Source: Salinicola rhizosphaerae | GTDB taxonomy: Bacteria > Pseudomonadota > Gammaproteobacteria > Pseudomonadales > Halomonadaceae | DNA length: 53,826 nucleotides | Assembly: GCF_014652715.1 (NCBI RefSeq) | Contig: NZ_BMZI01000002.1 | Span: 192,934-246,759, forward strand | Reading direction: 5' to 3' | Shown: one piece after another, positions 37,937-46,354 of the stretch | Layout: every line of letters begins with the position of its first letter | How positions within the stretch are numbered: the stretch's first letter is position 1 | Notes under the pieces: model-generated | Database searches by the model: none | The model's input: only the letters and a program-made list of their open reading frames with translations | What the model was told of the DNA's origin: nothing | Translations under genes and position numbers: made by a program

Positions 37937-37985
37937 TTTCTCCACTATAGCATCCTCCGTCATGATGGTCTCGGCCACGCTGCCG
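37937..37985. other. attR (right element/chromosome junction)
   Basis: The element arm TTTCTCCACTA (37937-37947) and CTCCGTC precede the ATGA core (37962-37965), followed by permease sequence TGGTCTCGGCCACG. The reconstructed empty site reads GTGATGATGGTCTCGG and keeps the reading frame. Confidence 0.8.
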
Positions 37986-38564
37986 GTCTTTGGCGAGATG
38001 ATCGACGATCCGATCGAGACCGTTTCGCGTCTCGACAGCACCTTCGTCGCGGTGCTGGGTGCCGCTACTTTCGTGACCACGACGATCGGCATCAACATCG
38101 TCGCCAACTTCGTCGCCCCCGCGTTCGATTTCTCCAACATGGCGCCGAACAAGATCAGCTTCCGCGCGGGCGGCTTCATCGCGGCCGTGGGCTCGATCTT
38201 CCTGACCCCGTGGAACCTGTTCAGCAACCCGGAGATCATCCATTACACGGTCGATCTGCTCGCCGCCGCCATCGGTCCGCTCTACGGCATCATCATCATG
38301 GACTACTACCGTATCCGTCGCGGCGAGATCGATGTCGACGGCCTGTTCAGCGACGACCCGCACGGCCCCTACTGGTATCGCAACGGTGTCAATCCGGCAG
38401 CGGTGAAGGCGGTCGTCGCGGCAACGGTCATCGGGATCGTGATCAATTTCCTGCCGCTCGGCGATCTCGGCCACTTCTCGGTGTTCATCGGCGGTGCGCT
38501 GGGCGCCGGCTTTTACGCGATGGCCATGCGCCGCGCAACGGCCGCCGCTGCGATCGCCTCATAG
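37966..38564 (+). pseudogene. NCS1 allantoin/uracil-type permease, 3' part (interrupted)
   Basis: Codons 277-475 of the permease begun at 2532. They begin VSATLPVFGEMIDDPIETV after the junction, include TM segments such as FVTTTIGINIVANFVAPAFDFSN and the family motif PNKISFRAGGFIAA, then YGIIIMDYYRIRRGEIDV, and end AAAAIAS. No start codon or RBS is provided for it by the element, so the fragment is probably silent. Excision of 3361-37965 would restore a complete gene. Confidence 0.9.
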
Positions 38565-38623
38565 AGCAAGCGCCTCTCCCGACTTGGGCGACGTTATCCG
38601 CGCCCCCTGTTGTCTCCCTCTTG

Positions 38624-38651
38624 CCGGCGCTCATCGAGCGCCGGTTTTTTT
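38624..38651 (+). terminator. Terminator of the permease gene
   Basis: CCGGCGCTC-ATC-GAGCGCCGG followed by seven T. Confidence 0.92.
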
Positions 38652-38664
38652 CGCCTCGGAGACT

Positions 38665-39519
38665 TCAGCGCGAGGAGAGGTTGAGCGCCATATGCCGATT
38701 GACGTCCTTGTAGAGCAGGTAGCGGAACGGCCCCGGGCCGGCGGCGTAACAGGACTGCGGGCAGAAGGCGCGCAGCCACATGTAATCGCCGGCCTCGACC
38801 TCGACCCACTCCTGATTGAGGTGATAGACCGCCTTGCCCTCGAGTACATAGAGGCCATGTTCCATGACATGCGTCTCATCGAAAGGAATCACGCCGCCAG
38901 GCTGAAAGGTGACGATGGTGACGTGCATGTCGTGGCGCAGATCCGAGGGCTCGACGAAGCGGGTGGTCGCCCAGCGCCCTTCGGTATCCGGCATCGGCGT
39001 CGGCTCGATCGTCTGCTCGTTGGTGACGAACGCCGGCGGTACCTCGATGCCATCGACGAACGCGTACGCCTTGCGGATCCAGTGGAAGCGCACCGGCTCG
39101 TTGCCCGCGTTGCGCAACTGCCAGCTCGCGCCCGGCGGCAGATAGGCATAGCCGCCCGGCGCCATCGCGTGTGGGTCGCCGTCGATGATCAGCGTCATCT
39201 CGCCCTCGACCACGAACAGAACGCCCTCGGCGCCGCCATCCGGTTCCGGGCGCTCGCTGCCACCACCGGGCGAGACCTCCATGATGTACTGCGAGAACGT
39301 CTCGGCAAAACCGGAAAGCGGTCGCGACAATACCCACAGCCGAGTCTTCTCCCAATGCGGCAGAAAGCTCATGACGATGTCGCTCATCACGCCCTTGGGA
39401 ATGACCGCGTAAGCTTCGGTGAACACCGCGCGGTCGTGGATCAGCTGGCTCTGCGGCGGCAGGCCGCCGTGAGGGGCGTAGTAGGTTCTACGGGACGAAT
39501 CGTGCGGTCTTTGCGGCAT
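38665..39519 (-). CDS. allE: (S)-ureidoglycine aminohydrolase
   Basis: A 284-residue bicupin of the AllE/YlbA (UGHY) family, which releases ammonia from (S)-ureidoglycine to give (S)-ureidoglycolate, the substrate of AllA encoded across the element. Visible landmarks are YYAPHGGLPPQ (about 12-22), the first cupin GGAEGVLFVVEGEMTLIIDG (about 92-111), PPGASWQLRNAGNEPVRFHWIRK, and the second cupin with GVIPFDETHVMEHGLYVLEG carrying the metal ligands (about 210-229). It is convergent with the permease gene. The manganese ligands Glu, His and Gln-type positions appear kept. Confidence 0.92.
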   Translation of the reverse strand: MPQRPHDSSRRTYYAPHGGLPPQSQLIHDRAVFTEAYAVIPKGVMSDIVMSFLPHWEKTRLWVLSRPLSGFAETFSQYIMEVSPGGGSERPEPDGGAEGVLFVVEGEMTLIIDGDPHAMAPGGYAYLPPGASWQLRNAGNEPVRFHWIRKAYAFVDGIEVPPAFVTNEQTIEPTPMPDTEGRWATTRFVEPSDLRHDMHVTIVTFQPGGVIPFDETHVMEHGLYVLEGKAVYHLNQEWVEVEAGDYMWLRAFCPQSCYAAGPGPFRYLLYKDVNRHMALNLSSR

Positions 39520-39578
39520 GCTCTCTCCAGTCGGCGTTGGCGCTCGATCTTCACCGGCTCGGTTTCATCGACCGAGGG

Positions 39579-40433
39579 TCATTGGCCAAGCTCGTCGAGC
39601 GCCTCGTATAGTTCACTCACTTCGCTGATTCGCGCGCGGCCGGCCGCCAGCCGGCGGTGCAGGAGCGCGTTGGCGATCAGGCTGACCAGACTCATCGCGC
39701 TCGCGTAGCTGTCGAACGCCGAGATCGTTTCCAATGGACACTCCAGACGCCACGCGACCTGGCTCTCATATTTTGTCGTCGTCGGGTCGCCGATCAGCAA
39801 CACTCGCTGTGGCTGCTGCGCCAGCGTCTCGATCAAGGTCCCGAACAGACGCGGCCGCCGACGAAAGCCGACGGCCACGACCAGCGCTTCGGGCTCGAGT
39901 GCGACCAGCTCCTCGGCCAGCGACTGGTTCGGCGCCGGTGCCAGGCGCACGCCCGGTCGCGCCTGCAGCAGCTGCTGACGCAGATGCAGTGCCACCGGGT
40001 AACTGTTGCGGTAACCGACGATCACGATCTCCGGCGCGTCATCCAGCGCGGCGATCACGGCCTCGAAGCGGGCCGGCGTCAATGCCTCGAGGCAATGACG
40101 CAGATTGTCACGCTCGCGCTCGGCGTGTCGATGAAAAGGCGCATCGCCCTCGCCCAGGGCCGTCGAGCTGGCAAGCGGCACGCCATAGTGGCGCAGCCGC
40201 CGCACCTGCGTCTTGACCGCCCGAAAGTCGGCATAGCCCAGGCGCTGGAACAGCCGCGTGACCGTCGCCTTGGAGACCCCCGACAGTCGCGCCAGATCCG
40301 CCGCGCTGTAGATCGCCAGATCCTCGAGGTGATCGAGAACGAAACCCGCCACGCGGCGCTCCTGCGGCCCCAACTCATCGAAGTGGTGCTGCAGGCGACG
40401 ACCGATCGGTGTCTGATCGCGGCTGGCGGGCAT
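39579..40433 (-). CDS. RpiR-family transcriptional regulator (HTH + SIS)
   Basis: 284 residues: N-terminal RpiR helix-turn-helix (about 15-75, with LARLSGVSKATVTRLFQRLGY) and C-terminal SIS sugar-phosphate-type domain (about 125-260, IVIVGYRNSYPVALHLRQQL). It lies 16 bases downstream of the ABC ATPase gene, so it probably ends that operon and controls it. Palindromes upstream of the binding-protein gene (43383 and 43413) are candidate sites. RpiR proteins near purine and ureide genes are known in several bacteria. The ligand is not evident. Confidence 0.87.
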   Translation of the reverse strand: MPASRDQTPIGRRLQHHFDELGPQERRVAGFVLDHLEDLAIYSAADLARLSGVSKATVTRLFQRLGYADFRAVKTQVRRLRHYGVPLASSTALGEGDAPFHRHAERERDNLRHCLEALTPARFEAVIAALDDAPEIVIVGYRNSYPVALHLRQQLLQARPGVRLAPAPNQSLAEELVALEPEALVVAVGFRRRPRLFGTLIETLAQQPQRVLLIGDPTTTKYESQVAWRLECPLETISAFDSYASAMSLVSLIANALLHRRLAAGRARISEVSELYEALDELGQ

Positions 40434-40449
40434 CGAATCTCCTTCGCGT

Positions 40450-41178
40450 TCAAACCACCGAGGCGATGAACTGCGCGAGCTCCGGCGTCTGCGGCCGGGT
40501 GAACAGCGTCTCGGGCGGGCCGGACTCGTGAATCCGCCCCTGGTGCATGAACACCACCCGATGGCTCACGTCACGCGCGAACTTCATCTCGTGGGTGACC
40601 AGAATCAGCGTCATGCCCTCTTTCGCCAGATCCTCCAGCACGCGCAGCACCTCGCCGACCAGTTCAGGGTCGAGCGCCGAGGTCGCCTCGTCGCACAGCA
40701 GCACCTTGGGGTTCATGGCCAGCGCGCGGGCAATCGCCACGCGCTGCTGCTGCCCGCCGGAGAGCTGCGCCGGGTAGGAATCGATCTTGTCCGACATGCC
40801 GACCTTGGCCAGCACCTCCTCGGCGATCCTGCGCGCCTCGCTCTTCGGCGTCTGCTTGACCACCACCGGCGCCAGCATGACGTTGTCGATCACGCTCTTG
40901 TGCGGGAACAGATTGAAGCTCTGGAACACCATGCCGACGTTCTGGCTCAGCTCGCCCGGCGTCATCGATGTTCCGTCGAGCCGCTGATCGGCCAGTTGGA
41001 TCGTGCCCCAGTCGTGATGCTCGAGTTGATTGAGACAGCGCAGGAAGGTGCTCTTGCCCGACCCGCTGCGACCGATGATCGCCACTACCTCGCCCGCCTC
41101 GACCTCGAGATCGATCCCCTTGAGCACCTCCAGCTCGCCGAAGGATTTGTGCAGGTCTTTAACGGATACCAGCGCCAT
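40450..41178 (-). CDS. ABC transporter ATP-binding protein, polar amino acid type
   Basis: A 242-residue GlnQ/HisP-type ATPase. Walker A is GRSGSGKST (about 36-44), signature LSGGQQQRVAIARAL (about 139-153), Walker B VLLCDEATSALDP (about 159-171), and the H-loop Thr-His in LVTHEM. Its start lies 20 bases inside the preceding permease gene, so translation is coupled. Powers import through the two permeases encoded upstream. The substrate could be a nitrogenous compound linked to purine breakdown. Confidence 0.93.
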   Translation of the reverse strand: MALVSVKDLHKSFGELEVLKGIDLEVEAGEVVAIIGRSGSGKSTFLRCLNQLEHHDWGTIQLADQRLDGTSMTPGELSQNVGMVFQSFNLFPHKSVIDNVMLAPVVVKQTPKSEARRIAEEVLAKVGMSDKIDSYPAQLSGGQQQRVAIARALAMNPKVLLCDEATSALDPELVGEVLRVLEDLAKEGMTLILVTHEMKFARDVSHRVVFMHQGRIHESGPPETLFTRPQTPELAQFIASVV

Positions 41179-41815
41179 AGAGTCGTCTCTCCAGATAACG
41201 GGCGTAGCGCGACAGCGGATAGCAGAGAATGAAGTAACCGAGCGCGACGAAGGTGAAGATGGTGAAAGGCTCGAAGGTGGCGTTGTTGAGCATGGTGCCG
41301 GCCTTGGTCAACTCGACGAAGCCGATCACTGAGGCCAATGCCGTGCCCTTGATCACCTGCACCGAAAAGCCCACGGTGGGCGGCACCGCCAGGCGCAGCG
41401 CCTGCGGCAGAATCACGTGGCGCATCGACTGCAGATAGTTGAGCCCCAGCACTCGCGCCGCCTGCCATTGACCGCTCGGCACCGCCTCGACGCAGCCCCG
41501 CCAGATGTCGCAGAGAAACGCGCTGGTGAAGAGCGTCAGCGCCACGCTGGCGGCGGTCCAGGCGGAAACATCGAAGCCCAGGACCGCCGCCCCGAAATAG
41601 GCCAGGAAGAGCTGCATCAACAGCGGCGTGCCCTGAAACAGGTCGACATAGCCGCGTACCAGCCAGCGAACCGGGCGCAGGCCGCCCATGCGCAATAGCG
41701 TCAGCACCAGGCCGACAGCGGCACCGCCGATGAAGGCGATCAAGGAGAGCACCACGGTCCAGCGCGCCGCCAGCAGCAGGTTGCGGACGATGTCCCAGGT
41801 CGTGAAGTCGGTCAT
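41159..41815 (-). CDS. ABC transporter permease, polar amino acid type
   Basis: A 218-residue inner-membrane permease of the HisM/GlnP group, about five TM. The EAA-type loop EAVPSGQWQAARVLGLNYLQSMRHVILPQAL (about 120-150) docks the ATPase. The start at 41815 overlaps the stop of the sister permease gene (41812) in an ATGA arrangement; a longer frame upstream is an artefact of the overlap. Confidence 0.92.
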   Translation of the reverse strand: MTDFTTWDIVRNLLLAARWTVVLSLIAFIGGAAVGLVLTLLRMGGLRPVRWLVRGYVDLFQGTPLLMQLFLAYFGAAVLGFDVSAWTAASVALTLFTSAFLCDIWRGCVEAVPSGQWQAARVLGLNYLQSMRHVILPQALRLAVPPTVGFSVQVIKGTALASVIGFVELTKAGTMLNNATFEPFTIFTFVALGYFILCYPLSRYARYLERRLYGAGIR

Positions 41816-42495
41816 GCCGAGCCCCCCTGACGAAAGGCGAACAGCCGTCGTCCGACGAACTCGAAGACGAGTCGCAGGCCGACCGCCAGCAGCAGGTAGA
41901 TGGCCGTCACCACCAGATAGACCTCGAAGCCGCGAAAGTTGCGCGACTGAATGAAATTCGCCGCGTAGGTCAGATCGAACACCGAGATCTGCGAAACCAC
42001 CGCCGAACCCAGCATCACAATGATGCACTGGCTGATCAGCGAGGGATAAACCCGCGAGAACGCCGGCACCAGCACCACGTGGCGGAAGCTCTGCAGTCGC
42101 GAAAGCCCCAACGCGCGGGCCGCCTCGTGCTGACCCCGCGTGGTCGACTCGATCCCCGCGCGAAGGATCTCGGCGGTGTAGGCGCCAAGATTGAGGATCA
42201 TCGCGATCAACGCCGCGACCGTGGCGCTGATCGGCACGCCCAGGGCGGGCAGGCCGAAGAACAGAAAGAAGAGCTGCACGATGAACGGCGTGTTACGGAT
42301 CACTTCGACATAGCCGCCGAGCAGGCGACTGACGAGACTGGCACCGCGCACGCGCGCGCCGTCGCGCACATAGGCGACGACGACGGCCAGGGCGATCCCG
42401 GCCACGGTGGTGACGACGGTCAGCCAGACCGTCGTCACCAGGCCCTCGAGAATCTGGTCCGTATACGGCAGGAGCGAGGAGAAATCCAACGTCAT
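41812..42495 (-). CDS. ABC transporter permease, polar amino acid type
   Basis: A 227-residue sister permease with about five TM segments and the coupling loop ESTTRGQHEAARALGLSRLQSFRHVVLVPAF (about 117-147). VRDGARVRG and IRNTPFIVQLFF are typical of the family. It is 12 bases downstream of the binding-protein gene. Forms the heterodimeric channel with the 218-residue permease. Confidence 0.92.
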   Translation of the reverse strand: MTLDFSSLLPYTDQILEGLVTTVWLTVVTTVAGIALAVVVAYVRDGARVRGASLVSRLLGGYVEVIRNTPFIVQLFFLFFGLPALGVPISATVAALIAMILNLGAYTAEILRAGIESTTRGQHEAARALGLSRLQSFRHVVLVPAFSRVYPSLISQCIIVMLGSAVVSQISVFDLTYAANFIQSRNFRGFEVYLVVTAIYLLLAVGLRLVFEFVGRRLFAFRQGGSA

Positions 42496-42507
42496 GATCG
42501 GCTCCGA

Positions 42508-43320
42508 TCAGGCGGATAGGTCATCCGGCAGCGGCGCCTGGAACCACTTTTCGGACATCGACTCCAGCGTGCCATCCTGCTTGGCCTGCTCGATCAGTTC
42601 GTTGACCTTCGCCTTGAGCGCCTCGTTGCCCTTGCTCAGGCCGACGTAGCAAGGCGAATTCTTGATCTTGAACACCAGCGTCGGCGCGCGATCCTCGTTC
42701 TGGCGAGCGATCTGAGCCGCCACCACGTTACCGGTCGCGATGTAGTTCACCTGGCCGGAGAGAAACGCCGAGATCGTCGTGGCGTTGTCCTCGAAACGCT
42801 TGATGGTGGTATCGCTCGGTGCGATATCGCTCAGCGTCAGGTCTTCGAGCGCGCCGCGCGTCGCGCCGATGGTCATGCCGGAAAGGCCGGAAACATCATC
42901 GACGGCGTCGGCACCCGGCGTGCCGAACACGCCCTGGAAGAACGGCGCGTAGGCGTCGGTGAAGTCGATCACTTCCGCGCGTTCTGGCGTCTTGCCGAGA
43001 CTCGAGATGACCAGGTCGACCTTGTCCGTCTGCAGGAAAGGAATCCGGTTGGCGCTCGTGACCGGCACCAGCTTCAGATCCACGCCCATGCCATCGGCGA
43101 GATACTGCGCCATGTCGATGTCATAGCCCTGCGGCTGCAGGTCGGTGCCGACCGAACCGAACGGCGGGAAGTCCTGCGGTACGGCGACACGTAGCGTGCC
43201 GCGCTGCTGCACGGTGTCTAGATCACTGGCCATGGCGGAGAACGCGGTCGCGGTCATGACGGTGCACGCGGCGGCCAGCGCCAGCTGGCGAAGCGGTAGA
43301 TGCTTGGCAAAAGCGAACAT
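42508..43320 (-). CDS. ABC transporter periplasmic binding protein (SBP family 3)
   Basis: A 270-residue precursor. A signal peptide (about 1-28, ending SAMAS) is followed by the family-3 pattern RGTLRVAVPQDFPPFGSVG, GYDIDMAQYLADGMGVDLKLVPV and the hinge/binding stretch DLVISSLGKTPERAEVIDFTDAY. The start at 43320 is the likely one (MFAFAKHLPLRQ); GAGAGGCTCGAC lies upstream. It determines the transporter's substrate, which I cannot tell from the sequence; neighbours suggest a ureide or amino acid. First gene of the operon binding protein-permease-permease-ATPase-RpiR. Confidence 0.92.
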   Translation of the reverse strand: MFAFAKHLPLRQLALAAACTVMTATAFSAMASDLDTVQQRGTLRVAVPQDFPPFGSVGTDLQPQGYDIDMAQYLADGMGVDLKLVPVTSANRIPFLQTDKVDLVISSLGKTPERAEVIDFTDAYAPFFQGVFGTPGADAVDDVSGLSGMTIGATRGALEDLTLSDIAPSDTTIKRFEDNATTISAFLSGQVNYIATGNVVAAQIARQNEDRAPTLVFKIKNSPCYVGLSKGNEALKAKVNELIEQAKQDGTLESMSEKWFQAPLPDDLSA

Positions 43321-43655
43321 GTCGAGCCTCTCGTGGGCGAAATTGTTATGACTGAACAAGCAGGCTGAAAGATGCCGCGAAAGAAACGTTTGGCGACTTC
43401 CTCAGCCATCGAGAAACATTCGTTTCATCGATACTGCTCGCAAATTTAGCGCCAGAAACCGTCGAGGTTCAGAATTTTCAATGAGTTAAAAACAACCAGA
43501 AGCATCGACAAGCCATCTTCCGAGCACCTCAAGCAGCGAGGCGTTCAAAAACGGTGCGTAGAAAAACGCCCGCGCACCAGCGTATGGCGCGAGTCGCACA
43601 ACCCGGCGCGAGATCACCAAAGCACTGGCGCACTGGCGACCTGCCTGTCACTTGT
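43321..43655. promoter_or_regulatory. Promoter region of the ABC operon with palindromes
   Basis: Two related sites, GAAACGTTTG (43383-43392) and GAAACATTCGTTTC (43413-43426), lie 60-110 bp upstream of the binding-protein gene. They suit binding by the operon's RpiR regulator. The remainder up to the puuE stop shows no gene or clear terminator. Confidence 0.45.
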
Positions 43656-44606
43656 TCAGGCCGGATGCTCCCGCGTCCAGTGTCGCGCGATATCCACGCG
43701 CCGGGTTATCCACACCCGGTCGTGCGCCTCGAGATGATCGAGGAATCGCTGCAGCGCGCGGAAGCGTCCAGGGCGGCCGATCAGCCGGCAGTGCAGGCCG
43801 ATCGAGAGCATCTTCGGTGTTTCCGCGCCCTCTGCGTAGAGCACGTCGAAAGCATCTCGCAGATACTGAAAAAACGGCTCGCCGTGATCGAAGCCGGTCG
43901 GGGACGCAAAGCGCATGTCGTTGGTATCGAGGGTGTAGGGCACGATCAGGTGGCGATGCGTCTTGCCCCGACTGTCGATTGCGTCGGTCCAGAACGGCAG
44001 ATCGTCACCGTAGTAATCGCTGTCATACAGAAAGCCGCCCTGATCGAGCAGCAGGCGGCGGGTGTTGGGGCTGTCACGGCCGGTGTACCAGCCCAGCGGC
44101 GCTTCACCGTAAAGGCGCTGGAAAATCGCCAGCGCGCGCTCGAGATGCTCGCGCTCCAGCGCTTCCGGCACATTCTGGTAATGGATCCAGCGATAGCCGT
44201 GGCAGGCAATTTCGTGGCCCAACTCGTGGAAAGCGCGGGCGACTTCCGGATTGCGTTCCAACGCCATCGCCACGCCGAAGACGGTCAGCGGCAAGTCGCG
44301 GCGCTCGAACTCTTTCAGCACTCGCCAGACACCCGCTCGCGAGCCGTATTCATAGATCGATTCCATGCTCAGATGACGTGCAGGATACGCCTCGGCGCCT
44401 GCAATCTCGGAGAGAAACTGCTCGGAGTGTGTATCGCCATGCAGCACACTGTTCTCGCCGCCCTCTTCGTAGTTGAGCACGAACTGCACCGCCACGCGGG
44501 CCTGACCGGGCCAGTTGGCCTGCACTGGCGTGCGGCCATAGCCAACCAGATCTCTAGGATACGTCCCGACAGAGGCGTCTTTGGGAGCAGAGTCGTCGAA
44601 TCGCAT
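43656..44606 (-). CDS. puuE: Allantoinase, PuuE type
   Basis: A 316-residue member of the polysaccharide-deacetylase-fold allantoinases, which hydrolyse allantoin to allantoate without the metal centre of AllB. Landmarks are RDLVGYGRTPVQANWPGQAR (about 18-37), VQFVLNYEEGGENSVLHGD (about 40-58), YEYGSRAGVWRVL, and HGYRWIHYQNVPE (about 136-148). Normal length. It is divergent from the racemase gene, and two GTAT.C palindromes lie between them. Start 44606, RBS AAGGAACGCC. Confidence 0.93.
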   Translation of the reverse strand: MRFDDSAPKDASVGTYPRDLVGYGRTPVQANWPGQARVAVQFVLNYEEGGENSVLHGDTHSEQFLSEIAGAEAYPARHLSMESIYEYGSRAGVWRVLKEFERRDLPLTVFGVAMALERNPEVARAFHELGHEIACHGYRWIHYQNVPEALEREHLERALAIFQRLYGEAPLGWYTGRDSPNTRRLLLDQGGFLYDSDYYGDDLPFWTDAIDSRGKTHRHLIVPYTLDTNDMRFASPTGFDHGEPFFQYLRDAFDVLYAEGAETPKMLSIGLHCRLIGRPGRFRALQRFLDHLEAHDRVWITRRVDIARHWTREHPA

Positions 44607-44653
44607 GGATGGCGTTCCTTGTTCGAACGGCCAGAACGATCAGGCCATCGATA

Positions 44654-44685
44654 TTGTATTCAAAGTCGTTTATTTTTGTAGACAA
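44654..44685. promoter_or_regulatory. Two operator candidates between puuE and the racemase gene
   Basis: TTGTATTCAA (44654-44663) and TTGTAGACAA (44676-44685), 22 bp apart (two helical turns), each one base off TTGTATACAA. The spacing suits two regulator dimers on one DNA face controlling both divergent genes. Confidence 0.6.
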
Positions 44686-44746
44686 AACAACCGTACCGCG
44701 AATGCGACGATTCGCCAAGCTGTTCGAACAAGAGGTATCGCCACCG

Positions 44747-45478
44747 ATGCGGATTCACGTCATCAACCCTAACACCACCGCCAGCATGACCGACAAAATC
44801 GGCAACTGCGCCAGCCGTGTCGCGGCGCCAGGTACCGAGATCCACGTCAGCCAGCCGGAAAGCGGCCCGGTCTCCATCGAGAGCCACTTCGATGAGGCGA
44901 TCAGCGCCGTTGGCGTGCTCGAGGAGATTCGTCGCGGCGAGGCCCTCGGCGCAGATGCCTACGTCATTGCCTGTTTCGGCGATCCGGGCCTGCTCGCCGC
45001 ACGTGAACTGACCCGCGCCCCGGTGATCGGCATTGCCGAAGCCGGCTTCCATCTGGCGACGATGATCAGCACCCGCTTTTCGGTGGTGACGACGCTTGCG
45101 CGCACCGCGATCATCGCCGAGCACCTGCTCGATCAGTATGGTTTCCGCCATCACTGCCGCCAGGTGCGCGCCACCGACCTGCCGGTATTGGAGCTGGAGA
45201 ACCCGGCGGGTAACGCCTATCAGGCGCTGCTGGCAGAGTGTCAGCGAGCCCGCGACGAAGATGGCATCGGCGCCATCGTGCTGGGTTGCGGTGGCATGGC
45301 CGATCTCACCGAACGGCTGGCCCAGGACCTGGGGCTGCCGGTGGTCGAAGGCGTCAGCGCCGCGGTCAAGCTCGCCGAATCGCTCGCCTCACTCGGGCTC
45401 GGCACCAGCAAGCACGGCGATCTGGCGTTTCCGCGGCCGAAGCCGTTTGCGGGCAAGTTTGCGGATTGGGGAGAGTAA
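44747..45478 (+). CDS. hpxA: Allantoin/hydantoin racemase (Asp/Glu racemase superfamily)
   Basis: A 243-residue protein that starts MRIHVINPNTTASMTDKI, the hallmark N-terminus of hydantoin/allantoin racemases. The two catalytic cysteines are in YVIACFGDPGL (about 78-88) and AIVLGCGGMADL (about 178-189). It interconverts (R)- and (S)-allantoin so that all of it can enter the pathway. I chose ATG at 44747 (RBS AAGAGG); the open frame upstream runs through the operators. Divergent from puuE. Confidence 0.88.
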   Translation: MRIHVINPNTTASMTDKIGNCASRVAAPGTEIHVSQPESGPVSIESHFDEAISAVGVLEEIRRGEALGADAYVIACFGDPGLLAARELTRAPVIGIAEAGFHLATMISTRFSVVTTLARTAIIAEHLLDQYGFRHHCRQVRATDLPVLELENPAGNAYQALLAECQRARDEDGIGAIVLGCGGMADLTERLAQDLGLPVVEGVSAAVKLAESLASLGLGTSKHGDLAFPRPKPFAGKFADWGE

Positions 45479-45489
45479 AGGCGGCGAGA

Positions 45490-46239
45490 TCAGCCAAAGA
45501 TAGTCTGAAGATCTGGCGTTTCGTCATCGCTCTCCTCGATCGAGAGGGAAGCTTCGATTGCCTTGAGATGGCGCTGCATGAACGCCATCGCCCGATCTTC
45601 CTTGCCGGTCTCGAGCAACGCGACCAGCTCGTCGTGGTCATGGGATTCGCAGCCGAGATGGCCGTGGCCGCCGTAGACGGCGAGGATCAGCGATGAGCGT
45701 GAGCAGAGGCGTTCGATGAACTCCGCCAGCGGCGTGTTGCCGGAGAGCTCGGCCAGACGCTGGTGAAAACGCGCGGAGAGCTGTATCGCCTGGCTCTGTT
45801 CACCGCTGCGCAGCGCCTTGCGCTCGCGCTCCGCCAGCTCACGCAGCTCGGCGGCGTCGGCAGGCTTCAGCCGCCGCGACACCCACGGCATCAGCTGGCA
45901 CTCGACCAGTTGGCGGGCGGCGAAGACATCGCGAGCTTCTTCGATGGTGGGGCGGCTGACGCTCGCGCCGCGGCGTGGGGTCAGCGTGACCAGATATTCG
46001 AGCGACAGCCGCTGCAGAATCTTGCGAATGCCGGTGCGACTGACGCGGAAGACATCGGCGAGCGCGTCTTCACGCAGCCGCGCCCCCGGCTTCAATCGAT
46101 GCTCGACGATCGCCTCGCGAATCTGCCGATAGATCGTCTCGTGGCGCTCGGCACCATCCCCCGCCTTGCCCGCTCCGCGACTGCGTTTCGCCTTGGCGGG
46201 CATTTCGCTCTCGCTCGCTGCGTTCGCGCCTTTTGCCAT
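45490..46239 (-). CDS. GntR-family (FCD) transcriptional regulator
   Basis: 249 residues: an N-terminal winged helix (about 30-100, with YRQIREAIVEHRLKPGARLRE and FRVSRTGIRKILQRL) and a C-terminal FCD ligand domain (about 110-225) with metal-type residues in FHQRLAEL and ESHDHDELV. I set the start at 46239, where GGGGAAG precedes the ATG; 46278 is possible. A half-site TTGTATATCC lies upstream at 46301, suggesting autoregulation. It sits among purine genes and is the best candidate for the protein that reads TTGTATACAA. It is the nearest GntR-type regulator to those sites. Confidence 0.88.
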   Translation of the reverse strand: MAKGANAASESEMPAKAKRSRGAGKAGDGAERHETIYRQIREAIVEHRLKPGARLREDALADVFRVSRTGIRKILQRLSLEYLVTLTPRRGASVSRPTIEEARDVFAARQLVECQLMPWVSRRLKPADAAELRELAERERKALRSGEQSQAIQLSARFHQRLAELSGNTPLAEFIERLCSRSSLILAVYGGHGHLGCESHDHDELVALLETGKEDRAMAFMQRHLKAIEASLSIEESDDETPDLQTIFG

Positions 46240-46300
46240 TGTCGTTTGCTTCCCCAGCGTCACCGTCTTGCTGATCATGGTCGACCGTATTCGTTGTCGA

Positions 46301-46310
46301 TTGTATATCC
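46301..46310. promoter_or_regulatory. Half-conserved operator upstream of the GntR gene
   Basis: TTGTATATCC keeps the left half of TTGTATACAA, 62 bp upstream of the chosen GntR start codon. Possible autoregulatory site. Confidence 0.4.
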
Positions 46311-46354
46311 CTGGCTACGAGATAACAGCCAGGTTGGCCCCATGGCCCGCCGGC

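Larger units (their letters stand above)
3361..37965. mobile_element. Composite integrative mobilizable element in the permease gene
   Basis: An AT-rich block of about 34.6 kb lies between the two halves of one gene. ATGA is shared at 3357-3360 and 37962-37965, and removing one copy with the block restores the permease frame exactly. A large serine recombinase lies just inside the right end. The contents are an R-M pair, an IncQ-like replicon, MobC/relaxase/oriT, a DotA/TraY-like and a PilV-like protein, an MvaT-like silencer, and dozens of small membrane proteins. There is no complete conjugation system (no VirB4/TraU ATPase, coupling protein or pilus assembly set recognised), so it is read as mobilizable and not self-transmissible. 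Confidence 0.88.
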
